DNA from: Oleiagrimonas citrea
Lineage (GTDB): Bacteria; Pseudomonadota; Gammaproteobacteria; Xanthomonadales; Rhodanobacteraceae
Direction: 5' to 3'
Assembly (NCBI RefSeq): GCF_012395255.1
Contig: NZ_JAAZQD010000002.1
Span: 248,001-312,000 of the forward strand
DNA: 64,000 nucleotides
Below are positions 41,040 through 50,235 of the stretch, piece after piece (positions within the stretch are counted from its first letter, which is position 1; each line of letters opens with the position of its first letter). The translations under genes and the position numbers were made by a program. The notes under the pieces are model-generated. The model was not told the DNA's origin, did no database searches, and was given only the letters and a program-made list of their open reading frames with translations.

Positions 41040-41816
41040 ATGGTAGCTCTGGCCACGGAGCGCGTTCTCGACGTGCACCACTGGAACGATTCGCTGTTCA
41101 GCTTCAAGACCACGCGCGACCCGGGTTTCCGCTTCATCAGCGGACAATTCGTCATGATCGGCCTGCCGGTCGACGGACGCCCGTTGATGCGCGCCTACTC
41201 GATCGCCAGCGCGCACTACGACGAATACCTGGAGTTCTTCTCCATCAAGGTGCCGGACGGTCCGCTCACCTCGCGGCTGCAACACCTGAAGGTCGACGAC
41301 GAGATCATCGTCAGCCGCAAGCCCACCGGCACCCTGGTACTGGGCGACCTCAAGCCCGGCAAGCGTCTGTATCTGCTCGGCACCGGCACCGGCCTGGCTC
41401 CCTTCCTGAGCCTGATCCGCGACCCGGAGACCTACGAGCGCTTCGAGAAGGTGATCCTGTGCCACGGCGTACGGCAAGTCGAGGATCTGGCCTATGCGCA
41501 CTACATCGAGCAGGAGCTTCCGAACGACGAATTTCTCGGCGAGTTGGTGCGCGAACAGCTGCTGTACTACCCCTCCGTCACGCGCGAGACCTTCCGCCAC
41601 ACCGGGCGCCTGACCACGGCCATCGAGACCGGTGCGCTGACCGACGCGCTCGGCCTGCCGCCGCTGAATCCCGACGAAGACCGCGCCATGCTGTGCGGCA
41701 GCCCGTCGATGCTTGACGACACCAGCGCCATGCTGGATGCGCGCGGTTTCCAGGTCTCGCCGCGCACCCGCGAACCCGGCGACTACGTCATCGAACGCGC
41801 CTTCGTCGAGAAGTGA
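41040..41816 (+). CDS. fpr: Ferredoxin--NADP reductase
   Basis: A 258-residue FAD enzyme that moves electrons between NADPH and ferredoxin or flavodoxin. FAD contacts are in RAYSIAS near 57-63 and the conserved KPTGTLVL loop; the NADP domain starts with YLLGTGTGLAPFLSLI near 118-133 and HGVRQ near 152-156; the C-terminus ends YVIERAFVEK, as in bacterial Fpr. It is divergent from dusA with a short gap. The ATG is taken at 41040, with an AAGG close by. Confidence 0.92.
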   Translation: MVALATERVLDVHHWNDSLFSFKTTRDPGFRFISGQFVMIGLPVDGRPLMRAYSIASAHYDEYLEFFSIKVPDGPLTSRLQHLKVDDEIIVSRKPTGTLVLGDLKPGKRLYLLGTGTGLAPFLSLIRDPETYERFEKVILCHGVRQVEDLAYAHYIEQELPNDEFLGELVREQLLYYPSVTRETFRHTGRLTTAIETGALTDALGLPPLNPDEDRAMLCGSPSMLDDTSAMLDARGFQVSPRTREPGDYVIERAFVEK

Positions 41817-41884
41817 CCCTCGGCCTCGGCGATCGTGCCGAATGGCGGTAGCGCTCGCCGCGACGAAACGGGCATGATGACGTC

Positions 41885-42373
41885 ATGCCCTGGATCGACA
41901 TCCTTCTGTATGTGCTGGCCGCCGTGCTGGTCGTCATCGGCCTGGCCGGCGCCATCCTGCCGGCGCTGCCCGGCGTTCCGATTCTCTACGCCGGCCTGTG
42001 GCTGGCGGCTGCCGTCGACGGCTACCACCACGTCGGCTTCTGGTGGCTCATCATCATCGGCCTGATCGGTGCGCTGGCGATGCTGCTGGACCTGGTCGCC
42101 AGCGTCTTCGGCGCCAAACGCGTCGGCGCTACGCCAGCTGCGCTGTGGGGATCGGCCATCGGCACCGTGATCGGCCTGTTCTTCGGTCTCCCGGGCCTGT
42201 TGCTGGGGCCGTTCGCCGGCGCGCTCGCCGGCGAATTGACGTCGGGAAGCAGCGTTTTGCGCTCGACCCATGTCGGCATCGGCACCTGGATCGGACTGCT
42301 GCTCGGGACACTGGCGAAGCTGGTGCTGTCGTTCGTGATGCTGGCGCTGTTCGCCTTCGCGATGCTGTGGTGA
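41885..42373 (+). CDS. DUF456-family membrane protein
   Basis: A 162-residue protein with four to five membrane helices and glycine-rich turns (ILPALPGVPILYAGLW at about 20-39, GAKRVGATPAALWGSAIG at about 77-94, GLPGLLLGPFAGALAGEL at about 101-118), the standard layout of DUF456. It is an inner-membrane protein of unknown function. It is convergent with the PAQR-family gene, with 5 bp between the stops. Confidence 0.88.
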   Translation: MPWIDILLYVLAAVLVVIGLAGAILPALPGVPILYAGLWLAAAVDGYHHVGFWWLIIIGLIGALAMLLDLVASVFGAKRVGATPAALWGSAIGTVIGLFFGLPGLLLGPFAGALAGELTSGSSVLRSTHVGIGTWIGLLLGTLAKLVLSFVMLALFAFAMLW

Positions 42374-42378
42374 ATCCG

Positions 42379-43074
42379 TCAGCCTGCCGGCGCGTTCGGC
42401 AGCACATACAGCAGCACGGCCAGGTAGTGCAGCACGCTTCCGGCCAGCACGAACAGATGCCAGATGGTGTGATTGAATGGCAGCCGCCGGCTCAAGTAGA
42501 ACGGCACGCCCAACGTGTACGCCACACCGCCGGCGAACAGCAGCACCAAGCCACCCGTGGCGACATGCTCGATCAGCGGACCGATCGCGACCAGCCCGAT
42601 CCAGCCCATGGCGATATACAGCAGCGAGGCCAGCCAGCGCACCTCGTGCAGGAAGCCCAGCTCCACCACGCTGCCGATGATCGCCAGCATCCACACCGTA
42701 CCGAACAAGCTCCAGCCCCAGGCACCGGGAAGAGCCAGCAGCGTGAACGGCGTATAGGTTCCGGCAATCAGCAGATAGATCGCGATGTGATCCAGCCGGC
42801 GCAGCCAAGGCTCCACCCGCGGCGAAGGCTCCGGATGCTGCACGCTCGACGTGGTGTGGTAGACCGTCGAGGCCGTGTATAGCAGCACCAGCGTGCTGCC
42901 GAACACGGCGCAGGAAGCGATGGCTCTCGCTTCTCCGTACTGCATGGCGAAGGCCACCAACACCACCAGACCGGCGATGCTGAGCAGGATGCCGATGCCA
43001 TGTGTGACGCTGCTGGCGATTTCGTCGAGAAGGTCGAACCGGTCCAGCGCGGCGGCAGGCGCCGAGGATGTCAT
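42379..43074 (-). CDS. Hemolysin III-like (PAQR/TrhA family) membrane protein
   Basis: A 231-residue protein with seven membrane helices. Conserved PAQR features are the SSVTHGIG start with a His at 25, STVYHTTS near 69-76 with His73, the LDHIAIYLLIAGTYTPF segment, and a C-terminal NHTIWHLFVLAGSVLHY with two His, which together form the metal site of the family. Bacterial relatives (TrhA) influence membrane energetics or unsaturated-fatty-acid balance; the hemolysin name is historical. It is transcribed alone. Confidence 0.9.
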   Translation of the reverse strand: MTSSAPAAALDRFDLLDEIASSVTHGIGILLSIAGLVVLVAFAMQYGEARAIASCAVFGSTLVLLYTASTVYHTTSSVQHPEPSPRVEPWLRRLDHIAIYLLIAGTYTPFTLLALPGAWGWSLFGTVWMLAIIGSVVELGFLHEVRWLASLLYIAMGWIGLVAIGPLIEHVATGGLVLLFAGGVAYTLGVPFYLSRRLPFNHTIWHLFVLAGSVLHYLAVLLYVLPNAPAG

Positions 43075-43192
43075 GTCGAAACTCCGAAACGCCGCGCCAG
43101 GCGCGGCACGACTTCAACATACCCGAGCGTACGGAATCTTGCGAGCGCCCGCGATGCGATGTTTCGTCACATCGCGGACGCGAAGCGACGCC

Positions 43193-43630
43193 TCAGCGTT
43201 CGATGATGAATGCGCCTGCGTCCACGCCGAGGTTCCAGCCCTTGCCCTTTCCGGCCAGCGCCAGCGACACGTTGCCCTTGGTGACCACACCCGACGAGGC
43301 ACTCTTGTCGTCGACACCGGCATGCGCGCCGGCCGTGGCGTAGTGGCCGTACACCTGATCGATCGAGGACAGACCGGTGAACTTGCCGACGCCGTTGTGG
43401 ACCTCGGTCTTGCCGAACGTCAGGCCACCGCCCTTCACGCGAATGCGCACGTGCACACTCTGTCCGTTGGAACAGGTCACTGTGCCCGAGCCCTTGGCGG
43501 TCTTGTAGAAGATCGACCAGCCCGAAAGGTTGTAGCGCAGCTTGCACGAAAGATCCGCCGCACGGGCCGTGTGCGGCGCGGCGAAGGCAAGGGTTGCCAG
43601 AAGCAAGGTCGGAATCATCCAGTTGCGCAT
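43193..43630 (-). CDS. Secreted protein of unknown function
   Basis: A 145-residue exported protein with a signal peptide (hydrophobic 5-18, cleavage after ARA near 24). The mature part has two cysteines (CKLRYN and TVTCSNGQS) likely forming a disulphide, and a glycine-rich beta-type C-terminus (VTKGNVSLALAGKGKGWNLG-like). The pattern suggests a small periplasmic or surface beta-sandwich, but I cannot name the family. It is divergent from the universal-stress gene. Confidence 0.72.
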   Translation of the reverse strand: MRNWMIPTLLLATLAFAAPHTARAADLSCKLRYNLSGWSIFYKTAKGSGTVTCSNGQSVHVRIRVKGGGLTFGKTEVHNGVGKFTGLSSIDQVYGHYATAGAHAGVDDKSASSGVVTKGNVSLALAGKGKGWNLGVDAGAFIIER

Positions 43631-43776
43631 GTCGCCACTCTCCCTACGGATGGTTGAAAGCTCCATTCTGGCACTCGAAGATGAACGTGCAGGCAACGCG
43701 CGCAGGATGCACGACGCGGCTTCAATGCCTGCGCGGATCGGTCTAGAGTGACAGCCAGACCATCGGGAACAGCACC

Positions 43777-44601
43777 ATGCCAAGTATGCAATTTCTGGTC
43801 AGGGTCGGTCCGGACGATGCACCGACCACGGCGCTCCGCATCGCCGGACACGTCGCACACCGCCTTCACGCGGGCCTCGACGGCGTGCAGATCGTGCCCC
43901 TGCCGCCCGCCGCCTTCAGCGTGCCCGAGGCCGTACCCATGCAGATGGACACCGTGCAGCGGCAGTTCACGCATGCGCGCGAACGCGATGCCTGGTTCGC
44001 GCAGCAACTGGAGTCCATGAATCTGAACGGCCGCTGGCATGCCGCGCAGGGCGATGCCTCGACCGTGCTCTGCCACATGGCGGCGGCGTACGAAATGCTC
44101 ATTCTGGCCCGCAGCGACGAGCATCGCGACACGCCGCTCGGCTACGGCACGATCTCGCGCAGCGTGTTCGGCTGCCGCTGCCCGGTGCTGATCCTGCCCG
44201 AGGACATGACGAACGAAACCTGCGGCGAACGCATCGTGGTGGCCTGGAACGGCAGTCGCGAATCGACCCTCGCGTTGCGCGGCGCGCGACCGCTGCTGAC
44301 TCGCGCGACCCACGTCCGCATTCTCGACGGCAGCAGCGATGCTGAGCGCGTTGATCCGATGCGCCCGCCGACGCTGCACCTGCAGGAATGGCTGGATCGC
44401 CACGACATCAAGGCGACTATCGAACCATTCCAGCCGGACGGCGCATCGGGTCCGGCCATCGAAGCACGCGCCAGGGACGACAACGCGGACCTGATCGTGA
44501 TGGGCGCCTGGGGACGCTCGCGCCTGGCCGAACTGGTGCTGGGCGGCGCGACCCGCCACCTTTTTGGACAGCGCGCTTTTCCGCTTCTCGTCGCGCACTG
44601 A
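43777..44601 (+). CDS. Universal stress protein (UspA superfamily, two-domain)
   Basis: A 274-residue soluble protein with a degenerate first Usp domain (about 3-145) and a clearer second one (about 150-274), whose end has MGAWGRSRLAELVLGGATRHL: the G-x2-G-x9-G(S/T) nucleotide loop in diverged form. Such proteins are induced by starvation, oxygen or redox stress and often bind ATP. The gene stands alone with an upstream gap of 146 bp. Confidence 0.85.
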   Translation: MPSMQFLVRVGPDDAPTTALRIAGHVAHRLHAGLDGVQIVPLPPAAFSVPEAVPMQMDTVQRQFTHARERDAWFAQQLESMNLNGRWHAAQGDASTVLCHMAAAYEMLILARSDEHRDTPLGYGTISRSVFGCRCPVLILPEDMTNETCGERIVVAWNGSRESTLALRGARPLLTRATHVRILDGSSDAERVDPMRPPTLHLQEWLDRHDIKATIEPFQPDGASGPAIEARARDDNADLIVMGAWGRSRLAELVLGGATRHLFGQRAFPLLVAH

Positions 44602-44775
44602 TCCACCCCGAGAACGGACACCTGGCCATCCATACGCCCATGCGTTAACCCCGTTCGACGTTCATGTGCGTTCCATGAAGAACGAAGCGCAGGTGAAAAC
44701 CGGGCGCCGCTCGCGCGTTGCATCGCGTCGGCTCCGGGCACCACGCGCCTCGTTCCTCATGCAAAGGAGGTGGCC

Positions 44776-45456
44776 ATGTCCCCAACCGTTCTCGAACGCA
44801 CTCCGACCGTTCACCCGGATCTGGCGCGCATCGTCGCGATCAGTGCAGCCATCAGCCTGAATGCTGCCCTGCTACTAATGGCCATGCGTCCGCTGTCGCC
44901 GGTTCTGAAACTGACGCCCACCCGGCCGGTGCTGCAGGTGCGAATCATCGAACCCAAACCGGTGGCGACGCCCAAACCGCTTCCGCCAGTGGTGATGCCG
45001 AAACGCCCCAAATCCAAGCCGGTCGTGCACAAGACACGGCCTGCCCCGACACCGGCTCCTGTGACGCAGGTTGCGCCGACGCCGATGTCCACACCACAGC
45101 CGGATGTCGTGCCGCCCGCGATGCCCAGCGACATCGCCCCGACCACGACACCGACCACCGCGCCCCCGGGGCCTGTCCACGCGAACCTGGCCTACGCGCT
45201 CGCGCCCGCACCAATCTACCCGACCGCGGCTCGCCGCGCCGGCATGCAGGGTACGGTGATGCTGCGCGTGCTGGTCGACGCACAGGGGCGGCCTCAGGAT
45301 GTGCAAGTCGCACGAAGCAGCGGCTATCCGCTACTGGATCGCACGGCACGCCTGCAGGTTCTGCGCAAATGGCGATTCCAGCCGGCCACGGTCGACGGCC
45401 ACGCCTCCGCAGCCTGGGCGATGGTGCCGGTGGTCTTCAGTTTGCAGCGTCCATGA
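44776..45456 (+). CDS. TonB-family energy transducer
   Basis: A 226-residue protein with a membrane anchor (about 20-37), a long Pro/Thr/Lys-rich periplasmic spacer with repeated KP and TP pairs (about 55-135), and a C-terminal TonB domain from about 145: PAPIYPTAARRAGMQGTV, LVDAQGRPQDV, and KWRFQPATVDG. It would transmit energy from an ExbB/ExbD complex to TonB-dependent outer-membrane receptors. No exbB or exbD is adjacent. The ATG at 44776 has a strong AAAGGAGG; a GTG two codons upstream is also in frame. Confidence 0.9.
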   Translation: MSPTVLERTPTVHPDLARIVAISAAISLNAALLLMAMRPLSPVLKLTPTRPVLQVRIIEPKPVATPKPLPPVVMPKRPKSKPVVHKTRPAPTPAPVTQVAPTPMSTPQPDVVPPAMPSDIAPTTTPTTAPPGPVHANLAYALAPAPIYPTAARRAGMQGTVMLRVLVDAQGRPQDVQVARSSGYPLLDRTARLQVLRKWRFQPATVDGHASAAWAMVPVVFSLQRP

Positions 45457-45555
45457 CGATCCATGCCGTCACGCGCTCGCCGCCGAGGTGACGCGGCTTC
45501 ACGGCTCAAGGACGCCGACGGGTCGCGTTCTTCGCGGCCCGTCGACCCATGCGGA

Positions 45556-45846
45556 TCAGGCCGCGCGATGACTTTCGTGCGGCGGATGCGCCGGCGTGGA
45601 GTGACTCGCGGCGCGCGCGATCAGCCAGACGACGCCGACCACGAGCAGCACCGGCAGAACCGCCGGCAACAGCGCCAGCAGTGCAAACGGCAGAACGGCC
45701 AGCCCGACAACCAGCGCAAGCAGCCCGCCGAGCAGACTGAACAGTCCACCCACCAGGCCGAAGACCAGCTTGAACATCAGGCCGATCAACGAACCGACCA
45801 GCCACAGCGCACCAATCACGGCCACGACCACAAACAGCTCGATCAT
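45556..45846 (-). CDS. Small hydrophobic membrane protein
   Basis: A 96-residue protein that is almost wholly hydrophobic, with two or three membrane helices rich in Leu, Val and Gly, and a His/Pro-rich soluble tail of about 18 residues (HSTPAHPPHESH). No family recognised with confidence. It is read toward the TonB-family gene and may be a small envelope-stress protein. Confidence 0.65.
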   Translation of the reverse strand: MIELFVVVAVIGALWLVGSLIGLMFKLVFGLVGGLFSLLGGLLALVVGLAVLPFALLALLPAVLPVLLVVGVVWLIARAASHSTPAHPPHESHRAA

Positions 45847-46075
45847 CGTTGTCTCCTCGCGCGATTCGCGCGGATAGCATCGGGCGGCGAGTTAAGCATT
45901 GCCAAAGCCCTTTTTGTCACGCTTCATCTTACGCCTCCGTCGAACGCCCCGCATCGGCCGGAAGTCATCGCTGCGCATGCCTCATGCGTTTGAGTAGACT
46001 CGTGGGTCGTTCCGGCAGCGGCGCACGCCGCCCGACTCCGGTCCGAGTCGCCCCGCATGAATGGAAGACCCAACC

Positions 46076-46615
46076 ATGAACAACCCGACACGCTACGGCT
46101 TCTGGCTGCGCAATCTCCACTGGCTCATCGCTGCCCTGGTGATCGCCGCGTTGGCGCTGGTGGAACTGCATGAATTCGCCCCGCGCGGTTCGTCGTTACG
46201 CTCGAACATGATGTATTTCCACATGCAGTTCGGCCTTGCCGTGCTGATCCTGTTCCTTCCGCGCCTGATCGTGCGCCTGGCCGGCAAGCGACCGGCCATC
46301 GAGCCCCCCGCACCGCTCTGGCAGCGTATCCCTGCACATGCCATGCACGCCGTGCTCTACGCGCTGATCGTCCTGCAGCCGGTCCTGGGCCTGTTGATGA
46401 TGCAGGCCGGCGACCATGCGATCGCCTTCTTCGGCATCCCGTTGCCGACGATGGTGTCGCCCAACGAGGCGCTGTCGCACCAGTTGGGCGGCTATCACAA
46501 ACTGGCCGGAAACGTATTCCTGTGGCTGGTCGTCGCCCACGCCGTCATGGCCTTCTGGCATCACTGGGGACGCAAGGACAACACGCTGCGACGGATGTTC
46601 TACGGCAAATCCTGA
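46076..46615 (+). CDS. Cytochrome b561
   Basis: A 179-residue, four-helix, di-heme inner-membrane protein. It starts with the family pattern WLRNLHWLIA (first heme His), then FHMQFGLAVL, PAHAMHAVLYALIVLQPVLG, and GYHKLAGNVFLWLVVAHAVMAFWHH with further axial histidines. It probably passes electrons from quinol to periplasmic acceptors such as superoxide. The ATG at 46076 follows GGAAG; an ATG five codons upstream lacks a ribosome-binding site. Its end overlaps the convergent gene by 16 bp. Confidence 0.9.
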   Translation: MNNPTRYGFWLRNLHWLIAALVIAALALVELHEFAPRGSSLRSNMMYFHMQFGLAVLILFLPRLIVRLAGKRPAIEPPAPLWQRIPAHAMHAVLYALIVLQPVLGLLMMQAGDHAIAFFGIPLPTMVSPNEALSHQLGGYHKLAGNVFLWLVVAHAVMAFWHHWGRKDNTLRRMFYGKS

Positions 46616-47013
46616 CGCGCTGACCTTCGCTCGCTGCGCCGGCGCCCTCGCCGGCGCAGAGGACCGCTGACCAGCAGCCAGCCCAGCATCACGCCGAGGC
46701 CGGCTGCCACGACCTCGCCCACCACGCGCATGCCCAGATAATCGGGATCGTGGATGCCCGACAGCACGCGCTGGATGGTCACCGGCGACTGCATGGGCAC
46801 GATACCCATGTACACCAGATTCCAGATGTCCGCGCTGCATGCCGTCAACAACGTGAACAGATAGGCCCAGCCGATCTGCTTGCCGTGGCTCCAGCGCAGC
46901 CGCCGACCGACCACGACGTGTACCAGAAGCAGGGCCACAATGCCGGCCGCCAGAGCAATCAATGACGCTTCCAGCACGCCGGCCATGCCCATGTCGAGAA
47001 AGCGCAGATTCAT
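46600..47013 (-). CDS. Four-helix membrane protein of unknown function
   Basis: A 137-residue protein with about four membrane helices (near 10-33, 46-68, 72-80 and 95-115) and an Arg-rich cytosolic tail. I do not recognise the family. It follows the dienelactone hydrolase gene on the same strand by 9 bp, so co-transcription is likely. Confidence 0.68.
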   Translation of the reverse strand: MNLRFLDMGMAGVLEASLIALAAGIVALLLVHVVVGRRLRWSHGKQIGWAYLFTLLTACSADIWNLVYMGIVPMQSPVTIQRVLSGIHDPDYLGMRVVGEVVAAGLGVMLGWLLVSGPLRRRGRRRSERRSARQDLP

Positions 47014-47022
47014 GCGGCGCGA

Positions 47023-47682
47023 TCAGGCCAGATGCTGCGCGAAGAATGCCAGCGTGCGCTTGCGCGCCAGCGCCGCGGAAATCTCGTCGTAGCTCCCGCG
47101 GTCATTGCAGTTGAAACCGTGATCGGCCGGGTACACGTGGAACTCCGCATCGGGGTTGGCCTTGCGCACACGGTCGCGATCGGCCGCACTGATGTGCGCA
47201 TCGCGCTCGCCGTAGTGGAACATTAGCGGTGCCTGCGCCTCCTCTTCCACGAACTGCGTGTTGCGTCCGCCGTAGTAGCTCACGGCCGGAAGCCCCAGGC
47301 GCAATGCCGACAGATAGGCCACCGTGCCGCCCCAGCAATACCCGACCACGCCGACCTTGCCGACCTGCGCGACCCGGTCCGCCGCGGCCTTGACCAGATC
47401 CAGCGCCGCCTCGAAGGAAATCTGGCCGACGAATTCCAGCCCCCGCTTCACGCCGTCCTCGTCGTACGCCAACTCGACGTCCGGCTCGACCAAATCGAAG
47501 ATGGCGGGCGCGATGGCCGTGTAGCCGGCCTGCGCGTAGTCGTCGACCACACGGCGGATATGCGCGGTCACGCCGAAGATTTCCTGGATGACCACCACAC
47601 CCCCCTTGGGCGCGCCCTCCGGTTGCGCCATCCATGCGTTCACGGCCGGCGGGCCGTCCTGCAGTCGAATCTTTTCAGCCAT
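47023..47682 (-). CDS. Dienelactone hydrolase family protein
   Basis: A 219-residue alpha/beta hydrolase. The nucleophile is the Cys of GYCWGG near 115-120, the Asp is in GERDAHIS near 161-168, and the His in PADHGFNC near 190-197, the Cys-Asp-His triad of dienelactone hydrolases. The classic substrate is a dienelactone from chloroaromatic breakdown, but most chromosomal members have unknown substrates. It lies between a CPXCG protein gene and a membrane protein gene on the same strand. Confidence 0.92.
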   Translation of the reverse strand: MAEKIRLQDGPPAVNAWMAQPEGAPKGGVVVIQEIFGVTAHIRRVVDDYAQAGYTAIAPAIFDLVEPDVELAYDEDGVKRGLEFVGQISFEAALDLVKAAADRVAQVGKVGVVGYCWGGTVAYLSALRLGLPAVSYYGGRNTQFVEEEAQAPLMFHYGERDAHISAADRDRVRKANPDAEFHVYPADHGFNCNDRGSYDEISAALARKRTLAFFAQHLA

Positions 47683-47709
47683 CGTGGTTCCTTGTGGGGT
47701 GGGGATCTT

Positions 47710-47907
47710 TCAGACGTCGTCCTGCCGACGCAACGTCAGCTCGGGCAGGCCGCTGGCGCGATGCACGCGCACTTCGACATCGATGGGACGGCAGCATACT
47801 TCGCAATCCTCGACGTAGCGCTGCGTTTCCACTGTGCAATCGACGGTCAGCTCGATCGGCTCGCCGCAATACGGGCAAGTCGCGGCGACCGGTTCCAGTT
47901 CGTTCAT
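47710..47907 (-). CDS. CPXCG-motif cysteine-rich protein
   Basis: A 65-residue protein with two Cys pairs, CPYCGE near 11-16 and CEVCCRP near 35-41, likely binding one zinc, in a small acidic scaffold. This matches the short CPXCG-motif family of Proteobacteria, whose role is unknown. The start at 47907 has GGAGG five bases upstream; an earlier in-frame ATG would add nine residues. Confidence 0.88.
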   Translation of the reverse strand: MNELEPVAATCPYCGEPIELTVDCTVETQRYVEDCEVCCRPIDVEVRVHRASGLPELTLRRQDDV

Positions 47908-47968
47908 GGCGGCCTCCGCCGTTCCTGCGGACATTCGCCTTCCAGCTTACTCCGTGCGTCCGCAGCGA

Positions 47969-48673
47969 TCACGCCTCGACGACCGTTCCCCGTCGCAGCA
48001 ACGCACCATTCGCACTTCCTGGCGGCGAGAACAGCACCGCCACGATTTCGCTCGCCGGCGCATCCGCCGAACGCGACGCCGCCTGGCCGCCCATGTCGGT
48101 CCGTACCCAGCCCGGATCGAGCGTGTTCACGCATACATCGACGTTCGGCGGCACGCAGGCCGCGAACTGGCGCGTCACGGCGTGCAGCGCCAGCTTCGAA
48201 AGCCCGTAGGCCGGCGGCGTGCCCGGCGCCGCCACCGCGGAGGCCTCGCCCCACCCGGACCCGATGTTGACGATGCGCCCATGACCGGCACGCACCATCG
48301 CCGGCAAAACGAGCTTGCACAACCGCCATGCACCGAGCAGATTGGTTTCCAGCACCTCACGCAGCGTCACCTCGTCCAGCGACAGCGCATCGAGCCCCTC
48401 GTCCGGCAGCATACCGGCGTTGTTGACCAGCCCGTCTAGGCGGCCGAAGCGTTCGAGCGCATCGGCTACGAACGCTTCACACTGCATCGCGTCGGTCACA
48501 TCCAGCCTCCGCACGCATCCGTCCTGCATACCCGGTAGCGCGGGCATGCGCACCGGATCGCGCACGCCCGCCCACACGATGCCCCCCGCCGCCAGCAACG
48601 CCTGCGCCGTGGCCAGGCCGATGCCCCGATTGGCGCCGGTCACGGCGATCACGCGATCGTGAAGTCGCGGCAC
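47969..48673 (-). CDS. Short-chain dehydrogenase/reductase
   Basis: A 234-residue NAD(P)-dependent oxidoreductase with the SDR cofactor motif TGANRGIG near 12-19, the NNAG motif near 87-90, and the active-site Ser-Tyr-Lys in the GSGWGEAS and AYGLSK segments. The substrate is unknown. It lies 10 bp downstream of a MAPEG-family gene on the same strand, so the two may be co-transcribed. Confidence 0.92.
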   Translation of the reverse strand: MPRLHDRVIAVTGANRGIGLATAQALLAAGGIVWAGVRDPVRMPALPGMQDGCVRRLDVTDAMQCEAFVADALERFGRLDGLVNNAGMLPDEGLDALSLDEVTLREVLETNLLGAWRLCKLVLPAMVRAGHGRIVNIGSGWGEASAVAAPGTPPAYGLSKLALHAVTRQFAACVPPNVDVCVNTLDPGWVRTDMGGQAASRSADAPASEIVAVLFSPPGSANGALLRRGTVVEA

Positions 48674-48683
48674 GAGTCGATCC

Positions 48684-49073
48684 TCAGAACAGCGTCAGCA
48701 GCACGAGCACCAGTCCGACCATCGCCACCACCCACGCCAGCGTGCGTAGCACGGGAATGCCCAGCGCGTAGAGCGGCAGATAGGCGAGCCGTCCCCAGAA
48801 GTACAACTGCGCACCCAGCGCAAGCTCGGCATCGGTACGCCCCATCGCCAGCGCCGCCAGCAGCACCGCGGCGAACAGCGGGAAGGTCTCCAGGAAATTC
48901 AGCGATGCGCGTTGTAGCCGACCGCCCACGCCATCCAGCGGCGGCTTGGGCACATCACGCGCACTCAGCGCCCAGCCCAGACCGTTGCGGGCGACCGAGA
49001 ACGTCGCCGCCAGCACGATATGCAGCAAGCCCAGTACCACGCTCCAGGCCAGCATCGTGATCGTCATACTCAT
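48684..49073 (-). CDS. MAPEG-family membrane protein
   Basis: A 129-residue protein with four membrane helices and the MAPEG landmarks: an N-terminal helix, the RASLNFLETFPLFAAVLLA segment (R-x3-N-x2-E-P-like), and YFWGRLAYLPLYALGIP. Eukaryotic relatives are glutathione-dependent enzymes; bacterial members are mostly undefined. The ATG at 49073 follows GGGAGG. It is divergent from ohrR, and their shared region contains the OhrR-type palindrome. Confidence 0.9.
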   Translation of the reverse strand: MSMTITMLAWSVVLGLLHIVLAATFSVARNGLGWALSARDVPKPPLDGVGGRLQRASLNFLETFPLFAAVLLAALAMGRTDAELALGAQLYFWGRLAYLPLYALGIPVLRTLAWVVAMVGLVLVLLTLF

Positions 49074-49164
49074 GTCTTTACCCTCCCCGGCAGGCCGGAA
49101 TGGCCCGGCGCCACTATGCATCGCCGCACCCGGTACGTGCCACATATAAAATCGCTTGCAATTA

Positions 49165-49178
49165 AATTGCGCGCTATA
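49165..49178. promoter_or_regulatory. OhrR-type operator upstream of ohrR
   Basis: AATTGCGCGCTATA matches the palindrome AATAGCGCGCTATT at 12 of 14 positions. It overlaps a second palindrome, GCAATTAAATTGC (49158-49170), 15 bp before the ohrR start, in a position to control ohrR and possibly the divergent MAPEG gene. Confidence 0.65.
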
Positions 49179-49192
49179 TATTATCCACAGCC

Positions 49193-49642
49193 ATGAACAC
49201 GAAATCCCGTCACGACACGCCTCGCCTCGACGCCCAGCTGTGCTTCGCGCTGTACGCGGCCAATCTCGCTATGAGCAAGGTCTACCGGACCCTGCTCAAG
49301 CCGCTGAACCTGACCTACTCGCAGTACCTCGTGCTGATGGTGCTGTGGCAGGAGGATCATCGCAGTGTCTCGGAGATCGGCGAACGCCTGCAGTTGGATT
49401 CGGCAACGTTGACGCCACTACTCAAGCGCATGGATGCCGCTGGCCTGGTGACCCGCGCCCGTTCGCGCGAGGACGAGCGCCACGTGGTCGTCTCGCTGAC
49501 CGAGAAGGGACGCGAACTCGAATCCAGGGCAGGCGCCGTGCAGGATGCCGTGTTCTGTGCCAGCCAGTGCTCCGTCGACGAACTCGGCGATCTGCGCGAC
49601 CAACTTCAACGCCTGCGGAACCACCTCGCGGAGAACGCATGA
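49193..49642 (+). CDS. ohrR: MarR-family organic-hydroperoxide sensor OhrR
   Basis: A 149-residue MarR-type repressor of the one-cysteine OhrR group. The reactive Cys17 lies in LDAQLCFALYAANLAMSKVY; oxidation of it by organic peroxides releases DNA. The winged helix-turn-helix covers about 40-110 (SVSEIGERLQLDSATLTPLLKRM, then SREDERHVVVSLT). It sits just upstream of ohr, with operator palindromes before both genes. Confidence 0.92.
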   Translation: MNTKSRHDTPRLDAQLCFALYAANLAMSKVYRTLLKPLNLTYSQYLVLMVLWQEDHRSVSEIGERLQLDSATLTPLLKRMDAAGLVTRARSREDERHVVVSLTEKGRELESRAGAVQDAVFCASQCSVDELGDLRDQLQRLRNHLAENA

Positions 49643-49663
49643 TCGCGTTCTTTTCGCCAACTG

Positions 49664-49692
49664 AATAGCGCGCTATTTAATAGCCAGCTATT
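49664..49692. promoter_or_regulatory. Two OhrR-type palindromes in front of ohr
   Basis: AATAGCGCGCTATT (49664-49677, perfect palindrome) and AATAGCCAGCTATT (49679-49692) lie in tandem, 24 bp before the ohr ATG. They are the expected binding sites for OhrR. Confidence 0.75.
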
Positions 49693-49715
49693 TCAATTCC
49701 CCCCGGAGAACCTCC

Positions 49716-50141
49716 ATGAACATCGAAAATGTCCTTTACCGCGCCCAAGCCACCGCCACCGGCGGTCGCGACGGACGTGCCGTGTCCTCGGACGAAGTCC
49801 TCGACATCCGCCTGACCACACCCAAGTCGCTGGGCGGCGATGGCGCCGAAGGCACCAACCCCGAACAGCTGTTCGCGGCCGGCTACTCGGCCTGCTTCCT
49901 CGGCGCAATGAAGTTTGTCGCCGCCCAGGACAAGATGCGCCTGCCGGCCGATACCGCCATCACCGGCCACGTCGGCATCGGCCCGATCCCGACCGGCTTC
50001 GGGATCGAGGTCGAACTGCAGATCCAGCTACCCGGCATGGAGCGCGAAACCGCCGAGGCCCTGGTACAAAAGGCGCACACCGTGTGCCCGTACTCCAACG
50101 CCACCCGCGGCAACATCGACGTCACCCTGACCGTGATCTGA
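49716..50141 (+). CDS. ohr: Organic hydroperoxide resistance protein Ohr
   Basis: A 141-residue thiol peroxidase that reduces fatty-acid and other organic hydroperoxides, using lipoylated proteins as reductant. The two catalytic cysteines are Cys60 in [10 protein letters not shown] and the Cys of [13 protein letters not shown] near 124. The [14 protein letters not shown] block is the family signature. A strong GGAGAA site precedes the ATG. Expression is presumably repressed by the adjacent OhrR. Confidence 0.96.
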   Translation: MNIENVLYRAQATATGGRDGRAVSSDEVLDIRLTTPKSLGGDGAEGTNPEQLFAAGYSACFLGAMKFVAAQDKMRLPADTAITGHVGIGPIPTGFGIEVELQIQLPGMERETAEALVQKAHTVCPYSNATRGNIDVTLTVI

Positions 50142-50235
50142 GCACTGCGGCGGGCGGAATGGTCTACCCGCCGCATTACGATGGCTCGCTCCCCGATATC
50201 CCGCACCGCTCACAGCCCGAGCTTTTCCGTTCTTC